A DNA stretch of 64,000 bases from Clostridium aminobutyricum (lineage in GTDB: Bacteria > Bacillota > Clostridia > Peptostreptococcales > Anaerovoracaceae): NCBI RefSeq assembly GCF_017255415.1, contig NZ_JAFJZZ010000001.1, positions 992,001-1,056,000 of the forward strand, given 5' to 3'. Below, piece after piece: positions 51,843 through 60,882 of this stretch. The notes beneath the pieces were generated by a model. That model saw only the letters and a program-made list of their open reading frames with translations. It had not been told where the DNA came from and searched no databases. Position 1 is the first letter of the stretch. Every line of letters starts with the position of its first letter. The translations under genes were made by a program, and so were the position numbers.

Positions 51843-53033
51843 CTATTCTATAGGTTCGACTACTATGCTTTGTGCAGGGACACCATTTTCTAATTTGATC
51901 ACATAAATCTGCTTTATCGAATTGTGATCCTCGCCTATGCTAAACATACCGGTTACACCTGGAAAATTCTCTGTTGAAGCCATCGCATTTCTGATCGCCT
52001 CCGGATCTCCCGATCCTGCACGCTGAATGGCATCGGCCACAAACCTAGCCGCATCATATCCAAATGCACTGAATGCATTTGGGTCCCTTCCATATTTCTC
52101 TCTATAGTCAACAATAAAATCTTGGGTCAATGGATTTTGATCGAGAGGTGAATAACCGCTGGTATAGTAGACATTATTTAAGGCAGATGTCCCGGCCAGC
52201 TCAGCTAACATCGGTGAATCGTAAGCATCTCCACCCAAAATCGGTTTTGTAATACCAAGTTCACGAGCCTGTTTAATAAAATCCCCCGCATCTTGATAGT
52301 ATCCGGGCATATAGATCACATCAAAATCTTCCCGTTTAATTCTGTTAACGATAGGTTCAAAATCTCTACCATTGCCTGTATAATTTATTAAATCTACAAT
52401 CGTGCCTCCGTTTTCTCTAAAAATTCTCACAAAATTTTGTACAAGATCCTCCGAATAAACGCTGTTTAGATCTCGGAGAATGACAGCATTTTTAGCCTCT
52501 AAATTATTGATTGCAAAGTTTGCCATACTCTTTCCCTGTACGGAATCCGTAAAGGTAATGCGAAATACATAGTCATAGGCATCTCCATATCTATCTATAG
52601 TAATTGTGTCTGCAGTAGCAGTGGCGGAAACAATAGGAATTTCATTATATACGGCAGCAGGAATGGCCGCTATAAAGTTATTCGATGTAGCCGGTCCAAT
52701 AACAGCGGCTACCCCTTCTTGTGTCATTAACAGATTTGATAAAAATGCAGATCGAACCGCATCGGATTGATTATCAACTCTAAATGGAACAATTGTTATT
52801 CCGCTTAGTTCATCTGCTCGGTTGATCTCTTCAAAAGCCATTAACGCACCCATTGCTTGCTCTATACCATAGGATTCAAGCGGACCAGTCAGTTCTAAAT
52901 TAAGACCGATTCGTACTTCCTCATCAGATCCATTTATCGTTTGTCTATCTTCCTTAAAACTTTCTATGCAACCCCACAATAAGCCTGCCGCAGCGACGAC
53001 GATAAATAATATTATAAGAGAATATTTTCTCAT
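51843..53033 (-). CDS. LivK-like substrate-binding lipoprotein, copy 2
   Basis: About 396 residues from the ATG at 53033 (GGTGGT upstream). Signal peptide with lipobox LLWGC (Cys22) and a Peripla_BP_6 domain alike in all parts to copy 1. Its N-terminal 25 residues are nearly the same as in copy 3 (SLIILFIVVAAAGLLWG), so these two arose by a recent duplication. Binding specificity cannot be told. Confidence 0.85.
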   Translation of the reverse strand: MRKYSLIILFIVVAAAGLLWGCIESFKEDRQTINGSDEEVRIGLNLELTGPLESYGIEQAMGALMAFEEINRADELSGITIVPFRVDNQSDAVRSAFLSNLLMTQEGVAAVIGPATSNNFIAAIPAAVYNEIPIVSATATADTITIDRYGDAYDYVFRITFTDSVQGKSMANFAINNLEAKNAVILRDLNSVYSEDLVQNFVRIFRENGGTIVDLINYTGNGRDFEPIVNRIKREDFDVIYMPGYYQDAGDFIKQARELGITKPILGGDAYDSPMLAELAGTSALNNVYYTSGYSPLDQNPLTQDFIVDYREKYGRDPNAFSAFGYDAARFVADAIQRAGSGDPEAIRNAMASTENFPGVTGMFSIGEDHNSIKQIYVIKLENGVPAQSIVVEPIE

Positions 53034-53139
53034 GTTCACACCACCAAATTGTTTATTACACGCTCTAATAAAATTTTGAATCTTTGTGATGGAAATAAAA
53101 TCTTAATAACTGATTTAATAGATTTTTCCAAATAACTGG

Positions 53140-54324
53140 TTATTGTGTAGACTCTGCTACTATTCTTTGAGTTGGAATACCGTTTTCCAAACCAATTATA
53201 TAGATCGTCTTAATCGGATTATGTTCTTCGTCCATGCTGAATGTACCGGTCACGCCAGTGAAATTTTCAGTGGACGCCATGGCGTCTCGAATCGCCTGCG
53301 GATCGTCTGAACCTGCCCTTTTCATAGCATCCACAATAAAATAGGCACTATCATATCCTCGGGCACTATCCATAAAGGGTTCCACGCCGTATTTTTCTTT
53401 ATACGCAGCAATAAAGTTTTGAACCTTTGGATCTGGATTTGATCTTAGAAAATCAGTAGTGTAATATACATCATTTAAAACAGATGCCCCTGCTATTTCA
53501 AAAAGTTCGGGTGTGTCGTAAGCCTCGCCACCCAAAATCGGTTGTGTTATACCAAGTTCACGAGCCTGTTTAATAAAATTTGCTGCTTCCGAATCATATC
53601 CAGGTAAATAAATGATATCAAAGTTTTCTCTTTGAATTCTTCTGAGGTACGGCTCAAAATTTGTCTCATAACTGGTGTAATTTATTAAATCAACAATGTT
53701 CCCTCCATTTTCTTTAAATACTTTCATAAAAGTTTGAGCAAGCCCATTTGAATAAATGTTATTAAGCTTTCGAACAACAACTGCATTTTTAGCTCCTAAA
53801 TTATTTAAAGCAAACTTTACCATCTGATCTGCTTGAGACGAGCTGTTAAAATTAATACGAAACACATAGTCATAAGCATTACCGCTTCTATCAACGGTAA
53901 TTTCATCAGCAGTAGCAGTAGCCGAAACAGCAGGAATCTTATATCGCATAGCGGCAGGAATTGTTTGAATAAAGTCATCGGATATAGATGGGCCTATCAC
54001 TGAAACTACCCCTTCTTGAGCTAATATATTTGCTAGAAATGCACTTCTTACCGGATCGGATACATTATCCACTTTCAATGGAACAATTTTTATCCCGTTG
54101 AATCCGCCAGCTTGATTAATTTCTTCGAATGCTAATAAAGCACCATTTGCTACTGAAATTCCATAATATTCAAATGTGCCTGTTAATTCTAAATTCATAC
54201 CAATCTTCACTTCTTCGGCAGAATCATTTACCGCTGCTACATTACTCTTAAAGTTTCCTATTCCCCAAAATAACCCCGCTGCTGCAACAACGATAAACAA
54301 TATTATAAAAGAATATTTTTTCAT
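53140..54324 (-). CDS. LivK-like substrate-binding protein, copy 3, lipobox cysteine lost
   Basis: About 394 residues from the ATG at 54324. Same layout as copy 2, but the lipobox reads LFWGIG instead of LLWGC: the lipid-attachment Cys is gone and no other Cys lies near the signal. The protein would stay as an N-terminally anchored membrane protein or be released. The rest of the Peripla_BP_6 domain looks intact, so it is not an obvious pseudogene. Confidence 0.85.
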   Translation of the reverse strand: MKKYSFIILFIVVAAAGLFWGIGNFKSNVAAVNDSAEEVKIGMNLELTGTFEYYGISVANGALLAFEEINQAGGFNGIKIVPLKVDNVSDPVRSAFLANILAQEGVVSVIGPSISDDFIQTIPAAMRYKIPAVSATATADEITVDRSGNAYDYVFRINFNSSSQADQMVKFALNNLGAKNAVVVRKLNNIYSNGLAQTFMKVFKENGGNIVDLINYTSYETNFEPYLRRIQRENFDIIYLPGYDSEAANFIKQARELGITQPILGGEAYDTPELFEIAGASVLNDVYYTTDFLRSNPDPKVQNFIAAYKEKYGVEPFMDSARGYDSAYFIVDAMKRAGSDDPQAIRDAMASTENFTGVTGTFSMDEEHNPIKTIYIIGLENGIPTQRIVAESTQ

Positions 54325-54345
54325 ATTCACACCACCTAATTTGTT

Positions 54346-55548
54346 TTATTGTTGAGGTTGAGGTTGAGGTTGTGGTTGTGGTTGTACTTCAACGCTGGTA
54401 GTAGGAACTCCATTTACGAGACCTATTACCAAAATTGATTTAATCGGATTATGTTCTGGCCCCATACTGAACGTGCCGGTTACTCCGTTAAAATTTTCAG
54501 TAGTCGCGTATGCATCGGTCAGAACTTGAGGATCAAGTGAGCCGGTACGTTCGATTGCATCTGCAATGAAATAGGCTGTATCATAGCCTCGGGCATCGGA
54601 AGAGATCGGTTCCGTTCCAAATTTTTTCTTAAAATCTGCAATGAAATTTTGAACCTTAGGATCGGTATTCAGACTCGAAAAGTCCGTTGTCAAATAGACG
54701 TTGTTTAAAGCTGAAGGTCCTGCAATCTCCAATAAAACCGGAGTGTCCACCGCGTCTGTAGCAAGAATAGGCTGCGTGATTCCGGCATCCCGAGCTTGTT
54801 TGATGATAAGTCCCGCCTCCTGGAAATAAGCCGGCAAGAATATCACATCATACTCTTCTTGTTTAATTTCATTTAACATAGACTCAAAATCTTTATCTCC
54901 TTTTTGATAAATTTTACTAGAAGCAATGGTGCCTCCGCCTTCCTCAAAAGCTCTCGTGAAGCTTCTCACAAGGCCTTCGGAATAAACATTATTTTGTTCT
55001 TCAATAGTGACCGCTCTTCTGGCACCGAGATTATTTAGAGCAAAGTTCGCCATTGTGGTTCCTTGAAAAGAATCATTAAAAGTCGTACGAAAAACATATG
55101 CATAGACGTTTCCGTTTCGATCTACGGTTACTTCATCTGCAGTAGAGTGACTTGCAATCGTAGGAATTCTATTTTCCATGGCCGCAGGAATTGTCTCTAT
55201 AAAGTTGAAGGAGGTAGAGGGTCCTACAGTAGTAATTGCACCATCTCTTGTTAATAGTCTATTTTGTAGATAAGCCGCTCTAACCGGATCTGATTTATTA
55301 TCGGTTACAATCAAATTAATTTTCATTCCGTTGATACCGCCAGCTTGGTTAATTTCATCAACAGCCATCGTCATTCCATTCAATGTACCTTCGCCGTAAT
55401 AAGCAAGCGGGCCTGTCAATTCTAAATTGAGACCAATTTTAGCTTCTGCCTGGGTCGCCTTAATTGTCTCTTTATCTCCTCCACAGCCTGAAAGCAATCC
55501 AATTAATAAGACAACGATCAATAATAAAGCAAGAGAATATCTTTTCAT
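54346..55548 (-). CDS. LivK-like substrate-binding lipoprotein, copy 4, with Pro-Gln tail
   Basis: About 400 residues from the ATG at 55548 (GAGGTGAT about ten bases upstream); an in-frame start 28 codons earlier would hide the signal peptide. Lipobox LLSGC and Peripla_BP_6 domain. The C-terminus is a run of Pro-Gln pairs (VEVQPQPQPQPQ...), coded by a hexanucleotide repeat absent from the other copies. First of the four tandem binding-protein genes. Confidence 0.85.
   Translation of the reverse strand: MKRYSLALLLIVVLLIGLLSGCGGDKETIKATQAEAKIGLNLELTGPLAYYGEGTLNGMTMAVDEINQAGGINGMKINLIVTDNKSDPVRAAYLQNRLLTRDGAITTVGPSTSFNFIETIPAAMENRIPTIASHSTADEVTVDRNGNVYAYVFRTTFNDSFQGTTMANFALNNLGARRAVTIEEQNNVYSEGLVRSFTRAFEEGGGTIASSKIYQKGDKDFESMLNEIKQEEYDVIFLPAYFQEAGLIIKQARDAGITQPILATDAVDTPVLLEIAGPSALNNVYLTTDFSSLNTDPKVQNFIADFKKKFGTEPISSDARGYDTAYFIADAIERTGSLDPQVLTDAYATTENFNGVTGTFSMGPEHNPIKSILVIGLVNGVPTTSVEVQPQPQPQPQPQQ
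54349..54382 (-). repeat. Hexanucleotide repeat coding the Pro-Gln tail
   Basis: Five units of CAACC(T/A) on the minus strand (three CAACCT and two CAACCA) at the 3' end of livK4. Unit length is a multiple of three, so changes in copy number alter tail length without frameshift. Confidence 0.75.
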
Positions 55549-55706
55549 GTTTTTTACATCACCTCGATTTTCTGTCAATACTAATTTTATGTTTTCTAAA
55601 TTATGTGCATTGGCTTTTTCATTTATGTTCAATATTTTCTTTTTATCTCTTATTTATAGTTTATGACAATACAAAACGTCTCCGGTAACGATATTTCCTA
55701 GCAGAT

Positions 55707-55747
55707 AAAAAAACTGCTTAATTCTTCTGAATTTAAGCAGTTTTTTT
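55707..55747. terminator. Terminator after the DUF6320 gene, symmetric
   Basis: Stem AAAAAACTGCTTAA with TTAAGCAGTTTTTT, with T-runs on both strands. It separates the three-gene cluster from the livK tandem. Confidence 0.85.
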
Positions 55748-55766
55748 GTGAATCAAAATAATTATA

Positions 55767-56450
55767 TTACAAATGAAATTTCTTTTTCATTTCTCTATAC
55801 GCTGCATTTCTGTTAAAGGATACAATCCCCGACGTCAATATAATATTGCACGTTATGCAAAGGATGGATGGTATAGCCATTTTTACCAGGTTTAGTGCAA
55901 TAAGCAGGATGGGAACATATCCTAAAACGTGTACCAAAATGGAATAAATCATATATTCTCTTGGCGTTTTTTTCAAAACGCTGGATAATATAGTCATTAA
56001 AATCATTGTCATGCCGCAAGCATAAGGCAGTACGAATTCGATAGACCATCTGTGCCAACCCGTAAAGATATCCCATAGGATGGCAAGTGTGCAAGTAATA
56101 TATAATTCCCACTGAAGAGTTTTCATTATATTCGCTTTTCTTGGCAGTCCTATGCCGATAATGATCCAGCCGCATAGAATTCCGGCTACTACAAAAATAG
56201 ACCACCAAGTCCCGGAGAAATCGGCATAATTGATTATTACGCAAATTATCGCTGTAATCGCTGATATCAGCATGGAAATATCCAACAGTGTTTTCATCAA
56301 ATTTTCATCCACATCAAGTACGGGATAGTTCCTTTGCTTTTGATCTGTTTTTTCTTCCAGTTTGCATTGGCATAACGGACAAACCGTATGAAACCCGGTA
56401 ATGTGAATTTTACAATGTTTACAGTACAGAATGATCCGCCTCCTTTTCAA
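55767..56450 (-). CDS. DUF6320-like membrane protein with N-terminal zinc ribbon
   Basis: 227 residues. Residues 9-29 hold CKHCKIHITGFHTVCPLCQC, a zinc-ribbon of two CxxC pairs; from about 55 on there are six or so membrane helices. This matches DUF6320 proteins, which in Clostridia sit next to an alcohol-acetyltransferase-like gene and an esterase, as here. Function unknown; perhaps part of an envelope or lipid modification set. Confidence 0.75.
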   Translation of the reverse strand: MKRRRIILYCKHCKIHITGFHTVCPLCQCKLEEKTDQKQRNYPVLDVDENLMKTLLDISMLISAITAIICVIINYADFSGTWWSIFVVAGILCGWIIIGIGLPRKANIMKTLQWELYITCTLAILWDIFTGWHRWSIEFVLPYACGMTMILMTILSSVLKKTPREYMIYSILVHVLGYVPILLIALNLVKMAIPSILCITCNIILTSGIVSFNRNAAYREMKKKFHL

Positions 56451-56467
56451 GTATGAAGAAACGTCTT

Positions 56468-57748
56468 CTAATATTCGACATTACTTCTGATTTCTACCTC
56501 AACCCCCATTTCCGTGAGGCTGCGGTAAAAATTTTTCTGTATATTGGTATCTAAAAAAACAGAAGAAAACGTAGTACTTAGACTGTCTCTATACGAGCAT
56601 GTACACAGCTGCAAACCTCCGGTACTAACAAATACATTAATGCGGCGAACATAAGGTTTTAACGGTTCCGGCAATCGGACATTTCCGACATTTGAATATA
56701 CCGTAGTCTCTTCTAAATCAGACAATTTTCTAGCAATACGTAAAATCCATCCTTTCATAAATAAAGGAATAAGCCTTAAAGCTTTATGATTTTCGTAAGC
56801 CATTAATCGGCTCAATCGCTGATTTAATTTCTTTTCAGTCAATTCTTCCGCGAAACCCATTTTAGTCATTCTAATCAGATCTTCAATTTGATCTCCATCT
56901 TTGGACACATTATAGGTCACTCTGATATTTCCAAAGAAGTTTCTGGCGGTATCTGACGGGAAATATTTTCTCAAGTCTACAGGCACTGTCAATACAATAG
57001 GCTTGTCTTCTTTCGACCGGTGTCTTTCTTTATGAATCGCTTTTATTAACAAGGCGGCTAAAAATACAGTTAGGGTTGCATCATATTTTTTGGCGAGTGT
57101 TAAGACCGCTTGACAGGACATGATGCCTTCTATCATCTGATAATTGCCGCTATAAGTCTTTTCTCCTTTAATCCGGTAGGCCTTTAAATGCTTTAAAGAT
57201 CGAGTACGCTTCTCTACACCATAATATTTTCGGAAACTATCTTCCGTACGACCCGAAAAAGAAGCATTATACGGTTTTACATAAAAAATTTCATTATCAA
57301 GTTCAGGATGTAACAGGCTGAAATAATAACAGATTAGAGTCTTTAGAAAATGTAAAACGCCGGTGCCGTCTGAAAGAGCATGATATACCTCAAGATTCAT
57401 TCTATTTTCGTAAAATGAGACATCGAAAAGTAATCCGTGCATATTTCTATTATAAATCGGACTGCAGATCCCTCTATTTTCTTTATGTACAGTCGGTCTT
57501 AAAGGACTGCTTTCAAGATAATACCAGAATAAGCCGCTTCTCAATACACTTAAAAAATGTGGAAATTCTTCTATCGTAAGATTTAAGGCTTTTTGAAGGG
57601 TATCTGCTTCTACCGGCTCAAATAATTCACAAGAAAAACGAAATACACTCGTATTTCGTTTTCCGCTTGTAGCCGCAAAAATTTTACCCGCATTATCCAG
57701 TTTTAACCAATCTAAAGTCTGTCCTTTATACATGTCCTTCACTTTCAT
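56468..57748 (-). CDS. Acyltransferase-like protein of the alcohol acetyltransferase/condensation fold
   Basis: 426 residues with the BAHD/condensation-type motif HALSDG (HxxxDG) at about residue 123 and the DFG-like channel region near the C-terminus replaced by STGGLQLCTCSY. Such enzymes move acyl groups from CoA or carrier proteins to alcohol or amine groups. No signal or membrane helix. It overlaps the hydrolase gene upstream by 23 bases and is followed by the DUF6320 gene, implying a shared pathway on an unknown acylated product. Confidence 0.75.
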   Translation of the reverse strand: MKVKDMYKGQTLDWLKLDNAGKIFAATSGKRNTSVFRFSCELFEPVEADTLQKALNLTIEEFPHFLSVLRSGLFWYYLESSPLRPTVHKENRGICSPIYNRNMHGLLFDVSFYENRMNLEVYHALSDGTGVLHFLKTLICYYFSLLHPELDNEIFYVKPYNASFSGRTEDSFRKYYGVEKRTRSLKHLKAYRIKGEKTYSGNYQMIEGIMSCQAVLTLAKKYDATLTVFLAALLIKAIHKERHRSKEDKPIVLTVPVDLRKYFPSDTARNFFGNIRVTYNVSKDGDQIEDLIRMTKMGFAEELTEKKLNQRLSRLMAYENHKALRLIPLFMKGWILRIARKLSDLEETTVYSNVGNVRLPEPLKPYVRRINVFVSTGGLQLCTCSYRDSLSTTFSSVFLDTNIQKNFYRSLTEMGVEVEIRSNVEY

Positions 57749-58658
57749 TTAAAAAACGATTTATCAAATCATACGTTTTTTTCACATGTACATACCGAGG
57801 TCCTAAATACATATATCCATGTAAAGCATCCTGCATTCGATAAATCTCTACTTCATTCCCTGCCTCTATTAATTTCTTCCCGTATTCTTCACCCTCATCC
57901 CGCAATGGGTCAAATTCCGCCGATATGATGAGGGTTCTAGGCTGGTTGCTGAAATCGTCTGCCATTAACGGTGCAAAATAAGGATTGAACAAATCTCTAT
58001 CCGTACTTTTATAAAGCGTCATATAATCGCATATCTTTTTGGCGGTCAAAATGTATCCGGTTCCGTTCTCCCTAATTGAATCAAAAGGTGAGGATGGACT
58101 ATGGTCAAAATAAGTTGCCGGATACAGCAATATTTGTACCTCCACATTAAATTCCCCTTTGTCTCTTGCTTTTAAGGCAACAGCTGCTGCTAAATTTCCG
58201 CCTGCACTGTCTCCCATAAGAATAATCTTCCCTGGCAAATTTCCAATCTCCGCTTGAATTTGATGTACCTGTTTTGCCACGGCGTAACAATCCTCAAAGC
58301 CTTGCGGAAAAGGATGTTCCGGTGCAAGCCGGTATTCAACGGAAATCAATTTGCTCTTTGTGTATGTCGATAAGTTTTTGCAAATATTATTGTAGCTATC
58401 AATATTTTCAGTTACCCATCCGCCGCCATGAAAAAATACAATCGTATGCTTTGGAATGTCTTCTTTCGGAGTAAAAACCCGAGTTAATATCTCTCTTTTT
58501 CCTTCAAAAACTTTTTGATCCCAGCTTCTGTAGAGAGGGGTCAGTAAAGGTGCTTTTAACTTTTTTAAAGAACGTTCCAGTCGATATCTTTTCTTCACAT
58601 CATAGCTCGGATGAGAGATGGCTTTTAAAATAGCCCTCTCAAATTTATTAATCGGCAT
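57726..58658 (-). CDS. Alpha/beta hydrolase of the hormone-sensitive-lipase family
   Basis: 310 residues. Oxyanion motif HGGG (FFHGGGWV), nucleophile Ser in GDSAGGN, Asp in FDPLRDE and His in DALHGY make a full catalytic triad. Likely an acyl-ester hydrolase of small or lipid substrates. It opens the three-gene cluster, starting about 20 bases after larE. Confidence 0.85.
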   Translation of the reverse strand: MPINKFERAILKAISHPSYDVKKRYRLERSLKKLKAPLLTPLYRSWDQKVFEGKREILTRVFTPKEDIPKHTIVFFHGGGWVTENIDSYNNICKNLSTYTKSKLISVEYRLAPEHPFPQGFEDCYAVAKQVHQIQAEIGNLPGKIILMGDSAGGNLAAAVALKARDKGEFNVEVQILLYPATYFDHSPSSPFDSIRENGTGYILTAKKICDYMTLYKSTDRDLFNPYFAPLMADDFSNQPRTLIISAEFDPLRDEGEEYGKKLIEAGNEVEIYRMQDALHGYMYLGPRYVHVKKTYDLINRFLNESEGHV

Positions 58659-58677
58659 GATTTTCCCCTTTTGATTT

Positions 58678-59481
58678 TCATTCGATAATAACTTCGTTCA
58701 TGCTTCCGGTTCGATATCCTTGTAAATCCAAAGATATATATTGAAACCCCAATTCTTTTAACCTATTATTGACCAATTCCCGCATTTCTTTATTCAGAAA
58801 TCGATCCAATTCAAAAGAATCTGTTTCTATTCTAGCTATATTATGGTGGAGCCTCACCCTCACCTGACGAAATCCTAAATCAAGTAAAAATTGCTCCGCC
58901 TTTCCTACTATTTGTAATTTTTCTCGGGTGATCTTCTCCCCATAAACAAATCTTGATGCCAAACAGGCAAAAGAAGGTTTTTCCCATGTAGGCAAACCTA
59001 ATTTCTTGGATAACTCGCGAATTTCTTCTTTATATAGTCCAACTTGCCGTAATGGACTTTTTATTTCCAATTCGGCAATCGCCTTCATTCCCGGACGATA
59101 ATCGCCGTTGTCATCCATATTGGAACCTTCTGCTACATATAGTGCCCCATTTTCTTTTGCCAATTTCTTAATTTGTGAAAAAATAGTTTTCTTGCAAAGA
59201 TAACAGCGATTTTCGGGATTGTTTGCAAATCCTTCAATCTCAAATTCATCCACATCAAATACGATCTGTTTCATATGATATTTTTTAGCAAAATCAAGAG
59301 CTTCCTTATGCTCTCTTTCAGGAAATAAATCAGAATTTGCTGTGATTGCAATTGCCCGGTTCCCTAGTGCTTCTTTTGCTGCAAAAAGTAGGAAAGTTGA
59401 ATCTACACCTCCTGAGAAAGCAATTGCTGCACTTTTTAGTCCGCTTAAGTAATCCTTTAATCTCTCGTATTTTTCTTCCAA
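58678..59481 (-). CDS. larE: ATP-dependent sacrificial sulfur transferase LarE
   Basis: 267 residues from the TTG at 59481, which GGAGG precedes by seven bases; an ATG eight codons earlier has no site. PP-loop SGGVDS at 23-28 and the sacrificial Cys in SFACLASRF. LarE makes the pyridinium-dithiocarboxylate nickel-pincer cofactor of lactate racemase; larB and larC, needed for that path, are not in the window, so it may serve a nickel cofactor encoded elsewhere. Confidence 0.88.
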   Translation of the reverse strand: MEEKYERLKDYLSGLKSAAIAFSGGVDSTFLLFAAKEALGNRAIAITANSDLFPEREHKEALDFAKKYHMKQIVFDVDEFEIEGFANNPENRCYLCKKTIFSQIKKLAKENGALYVAEGSNMDDNGDYRPGMKAIAELEIKSPLRQVGLYKEEIRELSKKLGLPTWEKPSFACLASRFVYGEKITREKLQIVGKAEQFLLDLGFRQVRVRLHHNIARIETDSFELDRFLNKEMRELVNNRLKELGFQYISLDLQGYRTGSMNEVIIE

Positions 59482-59530
59482 ATTGCTTCCTCCAAATGGA
59501 TTCATCCTAACAAAAGCAAATAATGTTGAT

Positions 59531-60835
59531 TTATAGGATAATCTTTTTAATCAAGAGCAGTTTTTCCGGTTCAGCAGCACTGAACGCAAATGCTTTTTCC
59601 GCTTCTTCCACGCTGTGTGCCACTTTTTCGGAATCAGTTCCATATACCGTGGCAAGAACTTCCCCCTTTATCACTTTATCCCCAACCTTTTTATGCAGAT
59701 AAATTCCGGCGGACAAATCAATTTGATCTTCTTTTGTTGCTCTTCCTGCTCCTGCATGCTGTGAAGCAAGCCCAATTATTCTGGCTGCGATCTTATCCAC
59801 ATAGCCGTCTTGTTCACTGATAATGTCCTGTTTGTAAGTATACTGCGGAAATAGGCTGTAATCATTCACTACCTTTGAATCCCCGCCTTGACCTTCAATG
59901 AATTGAATTAATTTTTCCAGAGCTTCACCATTTTGAAGAACTTTTTCCGCCATCTGATAACCTTCTTCACAGCTGACCGCCTTGCCTCCTGCAAAAATCA
60001 TTATTCCTGCTAAAGTTAGGGACAGTTCTGTGATATCTTCAGGTCCGTTTCCTTTTAAGGTCTCAATGGCTTCAATGACCTCCAGACTGTTGCCCACCGC
60101 TTTTCCTAACGGCTGGTTCATATCGGTAACGACTGCAATGGTTTTCTTTCCATCTGCGTTTCCGAGATCAACCATCCATTGTGCAAGCTCACAAGCATCC
60201 TCAAAGGTTTGCATAAAGGCTCCATCTCCGCATTTTACGTCTAACACGATTGCGTCACTGCCCGAGGCAAGTTTCTTACTCATGATGCTGGCAGAAATCA
60301 AGCTCATATTATCTACTGTAGAGGTTACATCACGAAGAGCGTAAATCTTTTTATCTGCCGGTGCGATATGTGCAGTCTGTCCGATGACGGATATTCCTGT
60401 CTTATTGACTAAATTGATAAATTTCTCTGCCTCAATAGTAGTTTGAAAGCCCGGTATGGCTTCCATCTTATCTACAGTACCTCCCGTAAAGCCCAGTCCT
60501 CTGCCGCTCATCTTAGCAATCGGGACGCCGCACGCAGCCGCAATCGGCGCTACTATCAACGTGGTCTTATCGCCTACGCCTCCGGTACTGTGCTTATCGA
60601 CCTTTATCCCCTGTATCTGAGAAAGATTTACTACATCACCGGAGAGCTTCATCGCATTGGTCAGCTGATAGGTCTCTTCCTGATCCATTTTCTGAAAAAA
60701 GATGGCCATCAGCAGTGCGGACATTTGATAATCAGGAATTTTTCCTTCTGTATATCCTTTTACAAAATAGTCGATTTCTTCTTTGGCTAGCTTTCCGCCT
60801 TCTCTTTTTTTATAGATGATATCGTTCATATTCAT
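59531..60835 (-). CDS. pdp: Pyrimidine-nucleoside phosphorylase
   Basis: 434 residues with the family signature SGRGLGFTGGTVDKMEAIPG and phosphate-binding KHSTGGVGDKT. It splits uridine and thymidine into base and (deoxy)ribose-1-phosphate, feeding the phosphopentomutase encoded just upstream. AAGGAGG precedes the first ATG by eight bases. Confidence 0.92.
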   Translation of the reverse strand: MNMNDIIYKKREGGKLAKEEIDYFVKGYTEGKIPDYQMSALLMAIFFQKMDQEETYQLTNAMKLSGDVVNLSQIQGIKVDKHSTGGVGDKTTLIVAPIAAACGVPIAKMSGRGLGFTGGTVDKMEAIPGFQTTIEAEKFINLVNKTGISVIGQTAHIAPADKKIYALRDVTSTVDNMSLISASIMSKKLASGSDAIVLDVKCGDGAFMQTFEDACELAQWMVDLGNADGKKTIAVVTDMNQPLGKAVGNSLEVIEAIETLKGNGPEDITELSLTLAGIMIFAGGKAVSCEEGYQMAEKVLQNGEALEKLIQFIEGQGGDSKVVNDYSLFPQYTYKQDIISEQDGYVDKIAARIIGLASQHAGAGRATKEDQIDLSAGIYLHKKVGDKVIKGEVLATVYGTDSEKVAHSVEEAEKAFAFSAAEPEKLLLIKKIIL

Positions 60836-60882
60836 AGGCTGTTCCTCCTTTATCTTACATGCTCGACCAATTCATCATAGCA

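Noticed and set aside
54346-54400. Hexanucleotide repeat as a phase-variation switch
   Set aside because: The unit is six bases and lies at the 3' end, so copy change cannot shift the frame or switch expression.
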